From Pullulanibacillus camelliae (GTDB taxonomy: Bacteria; Bacillota; Bacilli; Bacillales; Sporolactobacillaceae), in contig NZ_BMIR01000001.1 of NCBI RefSeq assembly GCF_014642655.1, positions 483,518-547,517 of the forward strand: DNA of 64,000 bases, read 5' to 3'. The position numbers and the translations under genes are program-made. This document shows positions 54,086-63,848 of the stretch, in pieces (within the stretch, counting starts at the first letter, position 1; each line of letters opens with the position of its first letter). The notes below the pieces were generated by a model that saw nothing but the letters and a program-made list of their open reading frames with translations, did no database searches and was not told the origin of the DNA.

Positions 54086-54460
54086 GAACCAATAGAGAAC
54101 AAAACCGTGGGGCATGTTTTCGAATCCAGGGGTAAGCGCGACAAAAGCGCATTTCAACTTAACAAAAGGCCAGCCCTTTTTAACAAAAGCCTCAACCAAA
54201 TTAACAAATAAAGCTTGAAGTTTCCGAATAGAGAACAAAACCACGTGGCAAGTTTCCGAATTAGGGTCTGGACGCAACAAAAAGCAAAAGCCTCTTAACA
54301 CATCCCAAGCACAACGTAACAAATCAAAGCCGAAGTGAACAAATGGCGGGCAAATCCGGGGGACAAGTTTCCGAATCCAAAGGTGAGCGTAACAAAAGGC
54401 TGAGTTAAAATAACAAATTCTGTCTCAAAGAAACAAAAGATATAGGATTTTTAACACATG
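54086..54460. repeat. degenerate array with 21-bp periodic AACAAAA core
   Basis: AAC of the core falls at 54161, 54182, 54203, 54234, 54276, 54297, 54318, 54338, 54391, 54412, 54432 and 54453. Steps are 20-21 bp or two such units, with longer steps where TTTCCGAAT (54221, 54252, 54368) intervenes. Blocks near 54141, 54276 and 54391 align as a higher-order repeat of about 115-135 bp. Sequence between cores varies, so it is neither a simple satellite nor a CRISPR. See findings. Confidence 0.8.
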
Positions 54461-54510
54461 CTATGAGTTTATCCCTAAGAATTAGCGTCGAAAAGTTATA
54501 CTTCCCTATT

Positions 54511-54656
54511 ATAAGAAAAACCGGGCGAAAAGCATGCCGGGTCCTCATTCATTTAGGCATTAAAATGTTTTTTACCACAATGCACGGTCAGTACAGAGTG
54601 GATGAGAGTGGAAATCCGCACCATCCTGATAACCAGAATTTTATACTTTCTGGTCT
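54511..54656 (+). repeat. dispersed intergenic repeat, copy R5 (shortened)
   Basis: Starts ATAAGAAAAACCGGGCGAAA, then GCATGCCGGGTCC. After about 70 bp of unrelated sequence it resumes the right module with GTGGAAATCCGCACCATCCT and CCAGAATTTTATACTTTCTG. It lacks the middle part of the other copies. Confidence 0.7.
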
Positions 54657-54659
54657 TTT

Positions 54660-54706
54660 AAAAAAGGCCGAACCCATTCAACAATTATGAATGCTTTCGG
54701 CTTTTC
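54660..54706 (-). terminator. terminator of the arginine operon
   Basis: On the minus strand AAAAGCCGAA pairs with TTCGGC-cTTTT, and inside it CATTCA pairs with TGAATG. A T run follows. It directly abuts repeat copy R5. Confidence 0.85.
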
Positions 54707-54724
54707 TGTTGGTAGAATACTGTA

Positions 54725-56095
54725 TTAAAGTTTGCTTTTAGCCAGTGCAAGCTGTTGTTTGATCTGTTCTGGAGAAGTTCCGCCATAGCTTTTGCGAGCT
54801 GCCATAACATTTTCCGGCTGAAGGACGTTAAAGACGTCCGCCTCAAATAGCTCATGAAATTGCTTGAACTCTTCAAGACTGAGATCAAGGAGATACTGCC
54901 CTTTCTGTATGGCATAAAAAACGATTTTACCGATGACTTCATGAGCCTGCCTAAAAGGGAGACCCTTTGTCGCTAAGTAATCAGCAATATCAGTGGCATT
55001 AGAATAATCTTGAGTCACAGCTTGACGCATGTTTTCCGTCTTAACAGTCATCGTTGCAAGCATGGGACTTAATAGCTTCAGAGCGCCATCAAGGGTCGCC
55101 ACCGCATCAAACATGCCCTCTTTATCCTCTTGTAAATCCTTATTATAGGCGAGTGGTAAGCCTTTAAGCACGGTCAATAGCCCAATCAAATCACCAAAAA
55201 TCCGACCTGTTTTCCCTCTTAATAACTCAGGAACATCAGGATTTTTCTTCTGCGGCATGATGCTTGAACCTGTGCAAAAGGAGTCATCTAGCTCTATGAA
55301 CTGGAACTCTTGACTACTCCATAGGACAAGCTCCTCTGACAGTCTGGAAATATGAGTGATAATCAGTGAAGCAATGGAGAGAAACTCAACGATAAAATCA
55401 CGGTCACTGACTGCATCCAAACTGTTGGGATAAACAGTGTCAAATTTCAGGAGTTCTGCCACCCGCTCACGATCAATCGGAAAGGTTGTTCCAGCCAATG
55501 CCCCGGCACCTAACGGGGACCAATTAATGCGTTTCAAGCTGTCCTGTAGCCTATCCTTATCTCTTTCAAACATCCAAAAATAAGCTAAAAGATGGTGAGC
55601 AAAGGAGACAGGCTGTGCCCTTTGCAAATGCGTATAACCAGGTAAAATGGTATCGATATTGTTTGCAGCTTGCTCAACTAATGCCGTTTGCACCTGTACA
55701 AGCAGGTGGATGATCTCTTTTGTTTTCGCTCGAAGGTACAAGTGCATATCCGTGGCCACCTGATCGTTACGACTCCGCCCTGTATGAAGCTTACCGGCAA
55801 CGGGACCAATTTCATCTGTTAAGAGCTTTTCAATATTCATATGGATATCCTCATGCTCAACCAGAAATTCAACCTCACCCTTTTCAATTTTCTCTAATAC
55901 TGTTTTCAGACCCGCCTCGATCTGATCAGCTTCCGCAGTTGTAAGAACACCGCACTCTCCCAGCATCTTCACATGAGCAAGACTCCCTTGAACATCCTCT
56001 TTTGCTAGGAGCTGATCAAAATCAATGGAAGCGGTATAAAGCTCGACAAGCTTATTTGTTTCCTTCGTGAACCGGCCGCCCCACAGTTTGCTCAT
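54725..56095 (-). CDS. argH: argininosuccinate lyase
   Basis: Last step of arginine synthesis: argininosuccinate to arginine and fumarate. The protein has 456 residues. Fumarase-superfamily motifs are [19 protein letters not shown] (near 107), [20 protein letters not shown] and the signature [20 protein letters not shown] with the catalytic Ser loop. AGGAGG is six bases before the ATG. The start lies 44 bp inside the end of argG, so the two are tightly coupled. Last gene of the operon, followed by a terminator. Confidence 0.96.
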   Translation of the reverse strand: MSKLWGGRFTKETNKLVELYTASIDFDQLLAKEDVQGSLAHVKMLGECGVLTTAEADQIEAGLKTVLEKIEKGEVEFLVEHEDIHMNIEKLLTDEIGPVAGKLHTGRSRNDQVATDMHLYLRAKTKEIIHLLVQVQTALVEQAANNIDTILPGYTHLQRAQPVSFAHHLLAYFWMFERDKDRLQDSLKRINWSPLGAGALAGTTFPIDRERVAELLKFDTVYPNSLDAVSDRDFIVEFLSIASLIITHISRLSEELVLWSSQEFQFIELDDSFCTGSSIMPQKKNPDVPELLRGKTGRIFGDLIGLLTVLKGLPLAYNKDLQEDKEGMFDAVATLDGALKLLSPMLATMTVKTENMRQAVTQDYSNATDIADYLATKGLPFRQAHEVIGKIVFYAIQKGQYLLDLSLEEFKQFHELFEADVFNVLQPENVMAARKSYGGTSPEQIKQQLALAKSKL

Positions 56096-57308
56096 GGTTA
56101 TCCTCCTGTTTATCCTTGTTGTGAATCTCTGAATACACTTTTGTAGATAAGCCCCACAGCTTTATGAAACCAACCGCTGCATTGTGATCAAAGGCATCCC
56201 CTTGTGTATAAGTAGCGAGTTCTTCATTATAAAGGCTGATATCCGACTTTCTGGCAACAACAACATGTGAACCTTTATGCAATTTGACTTTCACGACGCC
56301 TGTCACCGACTTTTGCGTCTCATCGACAAAGGCATCCAATGCAGCTTTTAATGGCGAGTACCAAAGACCGTCATATATCAGCTTAGCAAATTGTTGATCG
56401 ATCGTACTTTTAAATTGTAGCACCTCACGTGTTAGCGTAAGAAATTCCAATTCTTTATGCGCATTGATCAGAATCAACGCTGCAGGATTTTCATAAACCT
56501 CCCGAGACTTGATACCCACCAAGCGATTTTCAATATGATCGATCCGACCGACGCCATGAAGACCGCCTTTTTCATTCAAGGTCTCAATCAGCTCAACCAA
56601 TGGAAGATATTCACCATTTAAAGCAACCGGAACACCTTTGTCAAAAGTGATTTCCACATACTCTGCTTCATCAGGAGTCAGATGAATGGGATTCGTCCAA
56701 TCAAACGCCGCTTCAGGTGCCTCATTCCATGGATTTTCAAGGACGCCAGCCTCACAAGCCCTTCCCCAAATATTCGCATCGATTGAAAAGGGATTATCAA
56801 GATCAACAGGAATAGGAATACCGTTGGCCTCTGCATAGGCAATCTCTTCATCCCGCGTCATGCCCCATTCACGAACAGGTGCGACCACTTTTAGATTCGG
56901 ATTAAGGGCTTGAATCGATACCTCAAAGCGCACTTGATCATTGCCCTTTCCTGTGCAGCCATGGGCAACGGCGACGGCTCCTTCTTGCTCAGCAATCTCA
57001 ACAAGTAGCTTAGCAATCAATGGCCGTGAAAGCGCGGAGGAAATCGGATACTTCCCTTCATAAAGTGCATTGGCTTTTAGTGCTGGAATAATATACTCTT
57101 CTGCAAGCAGTTCTTTAGCATCGATTGTAATCGCTTTGATCGCTCCGACATCAAGTGCCTTTTGCTTGATGGCCTCCAAATCCTTCCCTTCACCCACGTT
57201 CAGACCGAGGGCGATGACATCATACCCATATTTTTCTTGAATCCACTTGATTGATACGGAGGTATCTAATCCCCCGGAATAGGCTAATACAACTTTTTCC
57301 TTCGCCAT
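56052..57308 (-). CDS. argG: argininosuccinate synthase
   Basis: Joins citrulline and aspartate using ATP, 418 residues. The N-type ATP pyrophosphatase loop is [20 protein letters not shown] (residues 6-25), with [20 protein letters not shown] near 113 and [20 protein letters not shown] in the middle. The C-terminus is longer than the family norm: about 15 residues ([16 protein letters not shown]) are encoded within the overlap with argH. Located 48 bp after argF; preceded by GGAAGGATTTATC. Confidence 0.95.
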   Translation of the reverse strand: MAKEKVVLAYSGGLDTSVSIKWIQEKYGYDVIALGLNVGEGKDLEAIKQKALDVGAIKAITIDAKELLAEEYIIPALKANALYEGKYPISSALSRPLIAKLLVEIAEQEGAVAVAHGCTGKGNDQVRFEVSIQALNPNLKVVAPVREWGMTRDEEIAYAEANGIPIPVDLDNPFSIDANIWGRACEAGVLENPWNEAPEAAFDWTNPIHLTPDEAEYVEITFDKGVPVALNGEYLPLVELIETLNEKGGLHGVGRIDHIENRLVGIKSREVYENPAALILINAHKELEFLTLTREVLQFKSTIDQQFAKLIYDGLWYSPLKAALDAFVDETQKSVTGVVKVKLHKGSHVVVARKSDISLYNEELATYTQGDAFDHNAAVGFIKLWGLSTKVYSEIHNKDKQEDNHEQTVGRPVHEGNK

Positions 57309-57356
57309 GATAAATCCTTCCTTTCCTCTTTTTCATCATCTATTTAGAACTTGAGT

Positions 57357-58325
57357 TTAATTTTCCAATAATGCCTTTAAAATAGCTTTTTGCGCATGCA
57401 GGCGATTTTCCGCTTCATCGAACACGACGGAATGTGAACCATCAATGATGTCTGCTGTCACCTCTTCACCACGATGAGCAGGTAGACAGTGAAGAAAGAG
57501 AAAATCCGCCTTAGCCTGGCTGCAAAGCTCAGCGTTCACTTGATAGGGTGTAAAAGCTTCCAAGCGCTGTGCCGCCTCTTCCTCCTGCCCCATACTGGTC
57601 CAAACATCGGTGACAATAATATCCGCTTCATGTGCTGCTTCATGTGCCGATGTTGTGAAGGACACGCTGACATTCATTTCATTGGCCTTTGCTTTAACTT
57701 CTTGTAAAATGTGCGCGTTTGGAGCATAGCCTGCTGGACTGGCTACGGCAATATCCATGCCCACACTGACAGCCCCTTCAAGGAGTGAATGACACATATT
57801 ATTATTCCCATCACCGATATAACACAGCTTTAGACCTGCCAATTTTCCTTTATGCTCATAGATGGTTAATAGGTCCGCCATGACCTGAGTCGGATGATGT
57901 AAATCCGTCAATCCATTGATGACCGGAACCTCTGCATGATTTGCAAAGCGCTCAATTGTCTCATGACCAAAGGTTCGAATCATTAAGCCATCCAGATAAC
58001 GGGAAAGTACCTTTGCGGTGTCTTCCACCGTTTCTCCTCTCCCTAGCTGAATGTCATTTGAGCTCAAAAAGATGGCATCGCCACCCAATTGCTTCATCCC
58101 GACTTCAAAAGAAACACGGGTCCGAGTCGATGATTTCTCAAAAATCATCCCGAGTATTTTTCCGCTTAAATAAGGGTGAGGGATGCCCTTTTTTTGAAGA
58201 TTTTTCATCTCAAGGGCGGAATCTAATAAATATAATAATTCACCTGTACTATAATCAGATAGTTTTATAAAATGCTTACCTTCAGCTGAGAAGGGTGAAG
58301 GTCGCAATGCATCGAGTTTCATCAT
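57357..58325 (-). CDS. argF: ornithine carbamoyltransferase
   Basis: Makes citrulline from ornithine and carbamoyl phosphate, 322 residues. The carbamoyl phosphate loop is EKSSTRTRVSFEVGMKQLGG (STRTR), the ornithine-side motifs are INGLTDLHHPTQVMADLLTI and FLHCLPAHRGEEVT (HCLP). It lies six bases after carB, the enzyme that supplies carbamoyl phosphate. GGGAGTGAG precedes the tandem ATG. Confidence 0.96.
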   Translation of the reverse strand: MMKLDALRPSPFSAEGKHFIKLSDYSTGELLYLLDSALEMKNLQKKGIPHPYLSGKILGMIFEKSSTRTRVSFEVGMKQLGGDAIFLSSNDIQLGRGETVEDTAKVLSRYLDGLMIRTFGHETIERFANHAEVPVINGLTDLHHPTQVMADLLTIYEHKGKLAGLKLCYIGDGNNNMCHSLLEGAVSVGMDIAVASPAGYAPNAHILQEVKAKANEMNVSVSFTTSAHEAAHEADIIVTDVWTSMGQEEEAAQRLEAFTPYQVNAELCSQAKADFLFLHCLPAHRGEEVTADIIDGSHSVVFDEAENRLHAQKAILKALLEN

Positions 58326-58331
58326 GTTTTC

Positions 58332-61300
58332 TCACTCCCCGTGATAGATAAGTGCACTTTTACGGTATGAGGCCAATGGGTGCACCGTGTTCACGATCTC
58401 TTTGTCCAAGAGCTCAATGGTCGCCTTAACTGTATCAAGGCTTGTATATAAAGGCACTTGGAACCGTAAGGCTAATTCTCTTAAATAAAAACCAAAGGTT
58501 TCATAATTCCTTCCGTGGGTTGGAATATTTATCACTGCCGCCATCTTGCCCTCTGACATTAATCGTTCAATTTCGCCAGTCTCTCTTGTTGTTATTTCAA
58601 CCCTAACACCATGGTTTTTATAGTACTCTGCAGTCGTCGGTGTCGCCGCAATCGTATAGCCTTGAGCCTGAAGCTTCTTGATGGCCTCTAAGCTCGCCAT
58701 CTGTTCACGCGCTGTCACTGAGCAAAAAATAATTGGCTGCTCTTTTGTATACTTAAGTGGGTTTGGCGCATCCATGAACAGAGCTTTTGCCAACGCTTCA
58801 TCAAGGCTATTTCCTAGTCCTAGACGTTCCCCAGTCGATTTCATTTCCGGTCCGAGCACAGGATCCACATTTTTCAATTTTTCGGTTGAAAAGATCGGCG
58901 CCTTGACAGCGAAGAAATCAATCGGCTTGGCTAATCCAGTTGGTAGATTTAAGCTTGCCAATGTTTCTCCTAATTGAATGGCCACCGCTGCTTCAACCAT
59001 CGGCATGCCAGTAACCTTACTTACAATGGGCACTGTTCGAGATGAACGCGGATTAACCTCTAAAACAAAGACTGTTTTGGTTAGATCATCGACCACAAAT
59101 TGAATATTCATGATCCCCTTAAAGTTCAGCGCCTTACAAATACTAAGCGTATAAGAAGCTAGGGCTTCAGCAATGGCTTCAGAGAGTGAAACTGCCGGGA
59201 AAATCGCTGTACTATCCCCAGAGTGAACACCTGCTTTTTCAATATGTTCAAAGATACCCGGGATAAAGACATCTTGCCCGTCGCTAACCGCATCTACCTC
59301 GCATTCGATACCCGAGACATAGCGGTCAACCAACAATGCTCCTTGGCCTGAAAACGGCTGGTACTGCTTGATATAGTGATCGAGCTCAGTTTCTTTATAA
59401 AAGATAAACATGGATTGACCACCGATAACATAGGAGGGACGAACCAAGATCGGATAACCTAACTGCTTAACAGCTCCGCGCAGCTCCACTTCATTTACAA
59501 CCGTTGTTCCCTCAATATGAGGAATGTTTAATGTGCCCAGCAAATCATAAAAGCTTTGCCGATCCTCAAGTTGATCAATGCCCTCCGTCGTTGTTCCCAG
59601 AATTGGTACGCCTGCTTTTTCTAAGGCCTCCGCTAAATTAATCGCTGTTTGCCCGCCAAATTGCAGAAGAACCCCCTGGACCTTTTCCTTATCAATGACA
59701 TTTAAGATATCTTCAATGGCCAATGGCTCAAAATACAGGCGATCGGCAATGGAATAGTCAGTACTTACTGTTTCAGGGTTATTATTGATGACGATCGCTT
59801 CATAACCTTTTTTCTTAACCGCTAGCGCTGCCTGTACTGAGCAATAATCGAACTCAATCCCTTGGCCGATGCGGATCGGGCCTGAACCGATCACCATGAT
59901 TTTCTTTTTATCCTCAACCTCCGCCTCATCTTCTCCGGCCCAAGTCGAATAATAGTAAGGTGTTTGCGCTTCGAATTCTGCTGCACAAGTATCCACTAAT
60001 TTATACCCTGGCTTCAATCCGGCCTTTTTCCATTTCTGGCGCACTTCCGAGATAGCCACTTGAAAGAGTTCAGCGAGTCGCTGGTCACTGATATTAATAT
60101 ATTTCGCCATCTTTAACAGCTCATCCGGGAGCTCAGCAAACGCATAAGCTGTTAATTGCTCTTCCACATCTAAAATCGCCTTTATTTTTTCTAAAAACCA
60201 AGGATCGATTTGAGTGAGTGCTTGGATGGCCTCAATGGTCATTCCTCTAAGCATGAGCTCCGCTATGGCAAATAGCCGAAGATCTGTGGCTTGAGTAAGC
60301 TGCTCAGTCAATTGTTCCTGATCAAGCGTCTTAAATGGTGGATAATGAAGACTGGAAAGTCCCATTTCCAAAGACCGCAAGCCTTTATTTAACGCTCCTT
60401 CAAAGGTCCGGTCAATAGCCATGACCTCACCGGTTGCCTTCATTTGTGTCCCCAGCTCATGATTCGCTTCAGTAAACTTATCGAAAGGAAAGCGTGGCAG
60501 CTTCACAACAGCGTAATCTAGAGCGGGTTCGAAGGAAGCATAGGTTGTTCCTGTAATTGGATTTAGAATCTCATCCAGATGATAGCCGATGGCACATTTG
60601 GCCGCGATCCGAGCAATCGGATAGCCGGTTGCCTTAGAGGCGAGAGCTGAAGAACGGCTCACCCTCGGGTTGACCTCAATAATGATGTATTCATTTGAAT
60701 GCGGGTTGAGGGCAAATTGGATATTACAGCCTCCCACAACGCTTAAAGCTCTAATAATTTTTAATGAAGCACTACGAAGCAATTGATATTGAACATCTGT
60801 TAGTGTCTGAGAAGGGGCAACCACAATGGAATCCCCGGTGTGAACACCCACAGGATCAAGATTCTCCATATTACAGACGATCACGCAGGTGTCATTATGA
60901 TCCCGCATCACTTCGTATTCAATTTCCTTCCAGCCTTTTATGCTTTTCTCAATAAGGACTTGGTGGATGGGGCTTAAGCTGAGCCCTCTTGTTAGCACTG
61001 TTTTCAATTCATCAAAATTATTAGCGAACCCTCCGCCTGAACCACCTAAGGTATAAGCGGGCCGAATGATAACGGGAAAACCAATCGCCTTGACAAATTG
61101 CTCCCCTTCTTCATACGTGTGAATGATTTGCGATTCCGAAATCGGTTCATTATTATCAATCATCAGCTGACGGAACAACTCGCGATCCTCACCTTTTTTG
61201 ATAGAGGCGACAGAAGTTCCTAGCAATTCCACATCATATTTTTCAAGGATGCCCTTTTCATAGAGCTCAACAGCAAGATTCAAACCAGTCTGACCACCTA

Positions 61301-61568
61301 AGGTCCCGATCACGCCATCCGGGTGCTCCTTTTGAAGGATCTTTTCAATTGTTTCTGTTGTTAATGGTTCAATATAAACCTTGTCAGCAATCTGTTCATC
61401 CGTCATGATAGTCGCTGGATTATTATTAATTAATATTACTTCAATATTTTCTTCTTTTAAGGCTAGGCAAGCTTGGGTCCCTGCATAGTCAAATTCTGCT
61501 GCTTGACCAATGACGATCGGTCCAGACCCAATGACCAAAACCTTTTTGATATCAGTACGTAGTGGCAT
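58332..61568 (-). CDS. carB: carbamoyl-phosphate synthase large subunit (arginine operon)
   Basis: A 1078-residue ATP-dependent synthetase with two homologous halves. ATP-grasp motifs occur twice: KKVLVIGSGPIVIGQAAEFD (residues 8-27) and KKIMVIGSGPIRIGQGIEFD (near 550), plus RPAYTLGGSGGGFANN and RPSYVIGGQSMFIF. A C-terminal allosteric MGS-like domain covers about 930 onward. I start at ATG 61568 with AGGTGA upstream; the longer frame begins at a GTG inside that site. It overlaps carA by 17 bp. Position among arg genes marks it as the arginine-specific enzyme, distinct from a pyrimidine operon copy expected elsewhere. Confidence 0.96.
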   Translation of the reverse strand: MPLRTDIKKVLVIGSGPIVIGQAAEFDYAGTQACLALKEENIEVILINNNPATIMTDEQIADKVYIEPLTTETIEKILQKEHPDGVIGTLGGQTGLNLAVELYEKGILEKYDVELLGTSVASIKKGEDRELFRQLMIDNNEPISESQIIHTYEEGEQFVKAIGFPVIIRPAYTLGGSGGGFANNFDELKTVLTRGLSLSPIHQVLIEKSIKGWKEIEYEVMRDHNDTCVIVCNMENLDPVGVHTGDSIVVAPSQTLTDVQYQLLRSASLKIIRALSVVGGCNIQFALNPHSNEYIIIEVNPRVSRSSALASKATGYPIARIAAKCAIGYHLDEILNPITGTTYASFEPALDYAVVKLPRFPFDKFTEANHELGTQMKATGEVMAIDRTFEGALNKGLRSLEMGLSSLHYPPFKTLDQEQLTEQLTQATDLRLFAIAELMLRGMTIEAIQALTQIDPWFLEKIKAILDVEEQLTAYAFAELPDELLKMAKYINISDQRLAELFQVAISEVRQKWKKAGLKPGYKLVDTCAAEFEAQTPYYYSTWAGEDEAEVEDKKKIMVIGSGPIRIGQGIEFDYCSVQAALAVKKKGYEAIVINNNPETVSTDYSIADRLYFEPLAIEDILNVIDKEKVQGVLLQFGGQTAINLAEALEKAGVPILGTTTEGIDQLEDRQSFYDLLGTLNIPHIEGTTVVNEVELRGAVKQLGYPILVRPSYVIGGQSMFIFYKETELDHYIKQYQPFSGQGALLVDRYVSGIECEVDAVSDGQDVFIPGIFEHIEKAGVHSGDSTAIFPAVSLSEAIAEALASYTLSICKALNFKGIMNIQFVVDDLTKTVFVLEVNPRSSRTVPIVSKVTGMPMVEAAVAIQLGETLASLNLPTGLAKPIDFFAVKAPIFSTEKLKNVDPVLGPEMKSTGERLGLGNSLDEALAKALFMDAPNPLKYTKEQPIIFCSVTAREQMASLEAIKKLQAQGYTIAATPTTAEYYKNHGVRVEITTRETGEIERLMSEGKMAAVINIPTHGRNYETFGFYLRELALRFQVPLYTSLDTVKATIELLDKEIVNTVHPLASYRKSALIYHGE

Positions 61569-62640
61569 AGGACGTCTCACCTGTTTGTCTAATAGTGTGT
61601 AAAAATTGTGTGAAAATGTGATACGTATCCGTTGGCCCTGGATGGGCTTCAGGGTGGAATTGCACCGTCACAATGGGTAGATTTTTATGTTTTAATCCCT
61701 CAACGGATTGGTCGTTTACATTGCGGTAGCTAACAGTAAAGTGTTCCGAGTCAATACATTCATCTGTGACAACATAGCTATGATTTTGAGCAGTCATCCA
61801 TACCTTTCCTGTCTCTATTTCCTTAACTGGATGGTTGCCCCCTCTGTGCCCAAAAAGCAGTTTATCGGTTTTGGCGCCGTAAGCAAGAGCAATCAGCTGA
61901 TGTCCTAGGCAAATCCCCAAGGAAGGAAAGGCTTCTGTTATTTTTTTAATCTCTGGTAGTAAAGGCTTTAGGGCAATAGGATCTCCAGGTCCATTACTAA
62001 AAACCACGCCATTCGGGTTAAGCGCCACAATATCATCGTATGAGGTTGTATACGGAACGACCGAAACCGTACATCCCTCATCTAAAAGGGCATTTAAAAT
62101 TGATTTCTTATGCCCGTAGTCCATCAAAACAACATGAGGACCAACACCTTTATAATGCTGAATCGCTGGCGTGGAGACCTCCTTAACTAATGACAAAGGC
62201 GTTGAAGCACTTTTGCTCCATGTCGCATAGATATCAGGGGTGGTGGTGATCACACCCTTCATCGTGCCATCTTGGCGAATTTTTTTTACGACGGCTCGAG
62301 TATCGACACCTGCTAAACACGGAATCCCCGCCTTTTCTAGGTTTTCAGCAAATGTCTTTACGGACAAATAGTGGCTCGGTGTCATACAGAGATCACTGAT
62401 AATCACGCCTGCCATATGCAGCCCTGCACTTTCATCATCAAAATCATTGATGCCATAGTTTCCGATGATTGGATAGCAGAAGGTCATGATTTGTCCTGCA
62501 TAAGAAGGGTCTGTCAAAATTTCCTGGTAGCCGGTCATACTTGTATTAAAAACAACTTCGCCAGTAGTTGAATGAGTTTTACCTAACAGAATGCCTTCGA
62601 AGACATCCCCTGTTTCCAATAACAGATAGCCCTTTTCCAT
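61552..62640 (-). CDS. carA: carbamoyl-phosphate synthase small subunit (arginine operon)
   Basis: Glutamine amidotransferase subunit, 362 residues. The N-terminal CPSase_sm domain begins GYLLLETGDVFEGILLGKTH and includes NTSMTGYQEILTDPSYAGQI. The class I amidotransferase has nucleophile Cys in LGICLGHQLIALAYGAK (near 242) and His-Glu in VTVQFHPEAHPGP (near 325). It releases ammonia from glutamine and channels it to CarB. It lies 17 bp after argD; AGGAGG-like GGAGGCCTCGAT precedes the ATG. Confidence 0.95.
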   Translation of the reverse strand: MEKGYLLLETGDVFEGILLGKTHSTTGEVVFNTSMTGYQEILTDPSYAGQIMTFCYPIIGNYGINDFDDESAGLHMAGVIISDLCMTPSHYLSVKTFAENLEKAGIPCLAGVDTRAVVKKIRQDGTMKGVITTTPDIYATWSKSASTPLSLVKEVSTPAIQHYKGVGPHVVLMDYGHKKSILNALLDEGCTVSVVPYTTSYDDIVALNPNGVVFSNGPGDPIALKPLLPEIKKITEAFPSLGICLGHQLIALAYGAKTDKLLFGHRGGNHPVKEIETGKVWMTAQNHSYVVTDECIDSEHFTVSYRNVNDQSVEGLKHKNLPIVTVQFHPEAHPGPTDTYHIFTQFLHTIRQTGETSYATTY

Positions 62641-62657
62641 ATCGAGGCCTCCTATTT

Positions 62658-63848
62658 CTATAAGCTTTGAAGCACTTTGGCGAATGCTTGCACAAAGGCA
62701 TCAATTTCTATGGATGTTGTGTTTAACGGCGGTAATATCCGGATCACTTGCGGGCCTGCTGTTAAAATCAAGAGGTGCTGCTCTTCCCTCGCCTTATTAA
62801 CAATATCGATTGCAGGTTGAGCGGTCACCACACCTACCAGTAACCCCTTGCCTTTAATTTCTAAAATGTGCTCTGGATAGGTTTCTTTAAGTTTCTCTAA
62901 AACGTTTTTTAAATAAGTCCCCATCTCTTTCGCATGCGGGATAAGATCAGCCTCCACAATGGCTTCTAGTGTTGCGACACCAGCAGTGGTGGCCAAGGGG
63001 TTACCGCCAAATGTACTGCCATGACTTCCAGGTGTAAAGCCTTTTGCTGCTTCTTCCTTAGCAAGCATTGCACCGATCGGAAATCCAGAGCCTAGTCCTT
63101 TTGCCAATGTCATGACATCAGGCTCAATACCATACTGTTCATAAGCAAATAGCGTGCCAGTCCGGCCTACTCCTGTTTGAATCTCGTCAACCATCAGGAA
63201 GATACCCTCCGCATGGCATTTCTTTTCTAATGCCTTTACCCATTCTGGATCAGCAGGATTCACGCCGCCTTCCCCTTGAACCAGTTCTAGAAGCACAGCA
63301 CAGGTTTGTTTGCCTGACAGTTGATCGAGTGCCGTAAAATCGTTATAAGGCAGATAATGAAATCCTTTTAAAAGAGGATCAAATCCATCATGGATTTTTT
63401 CCTGCCCTGTCGCCGACAAGGTTGCCATTGTCCGTCCATGGAAAGAGTGTTGGAAGGTCACAATGTTAAAGGCTTCCGTCTTCTTCACCTTATTCGCGTA
63501 ACGCCTAGCTAGCTTGATTGCCGCCTCATTGGCCTCCGCACCACTGTTACAAAAGAAGGCTTTATCAAAGCAACTCAGTTCTATCAGCTTCTGGGCTAGC
63601 TGCTCTTGCGAAGGAATGTGGTAAAGATTCGAGCAATGCCATAACGTTTCAACCTGATCATGTAGTTTGTCTTTGACACCTTCTGGGACATGACCAAGAT
63701 TACAAGTGGCGATGCCAGAAGTAAAGTCAAGATATTGCGTCCCTGCAGCATCCCAAACGTAACTGCCCTTCCCTTTCACTATTTCTATTGGAAACCGACC
63801 GTAAGTGGACATCAGCGCTGAATGTTCTAATAAGGATGACTTAGACAT
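62658..63848 (-). CDS. argD: acetylornithine aminotransferase
   Basis: PLP-dependent class III aminotransferase, 396 residues. The PLP site contains FFCNSGAEANEAAIKLARRY, the cofactor Asp in FLMVDEIQTGVGRTGTLFAY and the Schiff-base Lys in VMTLAKGLGSGFPIGAML, followed by HGSTFGGNPLATTAGVATLE. It converts N-acetylglutamate semialdehyde to N-acetylornithine. The start overlaps the argB stop by eight bases. Confidence 0.95.
   Translation of the reverse strand: MSKSSLLEHSALMSTYGRFPIEIVKGKGSYVWDAAGTQYLDFTSGIATCNLGHVPEGVKDKLHDQVETLWHCSNLYHIPSQEQLAQKLIELSCFDKAFFCNSGAEANEAAIKLARRYANKVKKTEAFNIVTFQHSFHGRTMATLSATGQEKIHDGFDPLLKGFHYLPYNDFTALDQLSGKQTCAVLLELVQGEGGVNPADPEWVKALEKKCHAEGIFLMVDEIQTGVGRTGTLFAYEQYGIEPDVMTLAKGLGSGFPIGAMLAKEEAAKGFTPGSHGSTFGGNPLATTAGVATLEAIVEADLIPHAKEMGTYLKNVLEKLKETYPEHILEIKGKGLLVGVVTAQPAIDIVNKAREEQHLLILTAGPQVIRILPPLNTTSIEIDAFVQAFAKVLQSL

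Noticed and set aside
54032-54322. Minus-strand frame of 96 codons with repeated F-V heptads (LFVNLVE, AFVKKGW, PFVKLKC)
   Set aside because: It falls wholly in the 21-bp array, has no ribosome binding site, and the phase is broken by stops and 20-bp units; the heptads are a by-product of the DNA period.
54086-54460. CRISPR array
   Set aside because: No identical repeats of 25-40 bp and no cas genes; the conserved core is only 7-9 bp.
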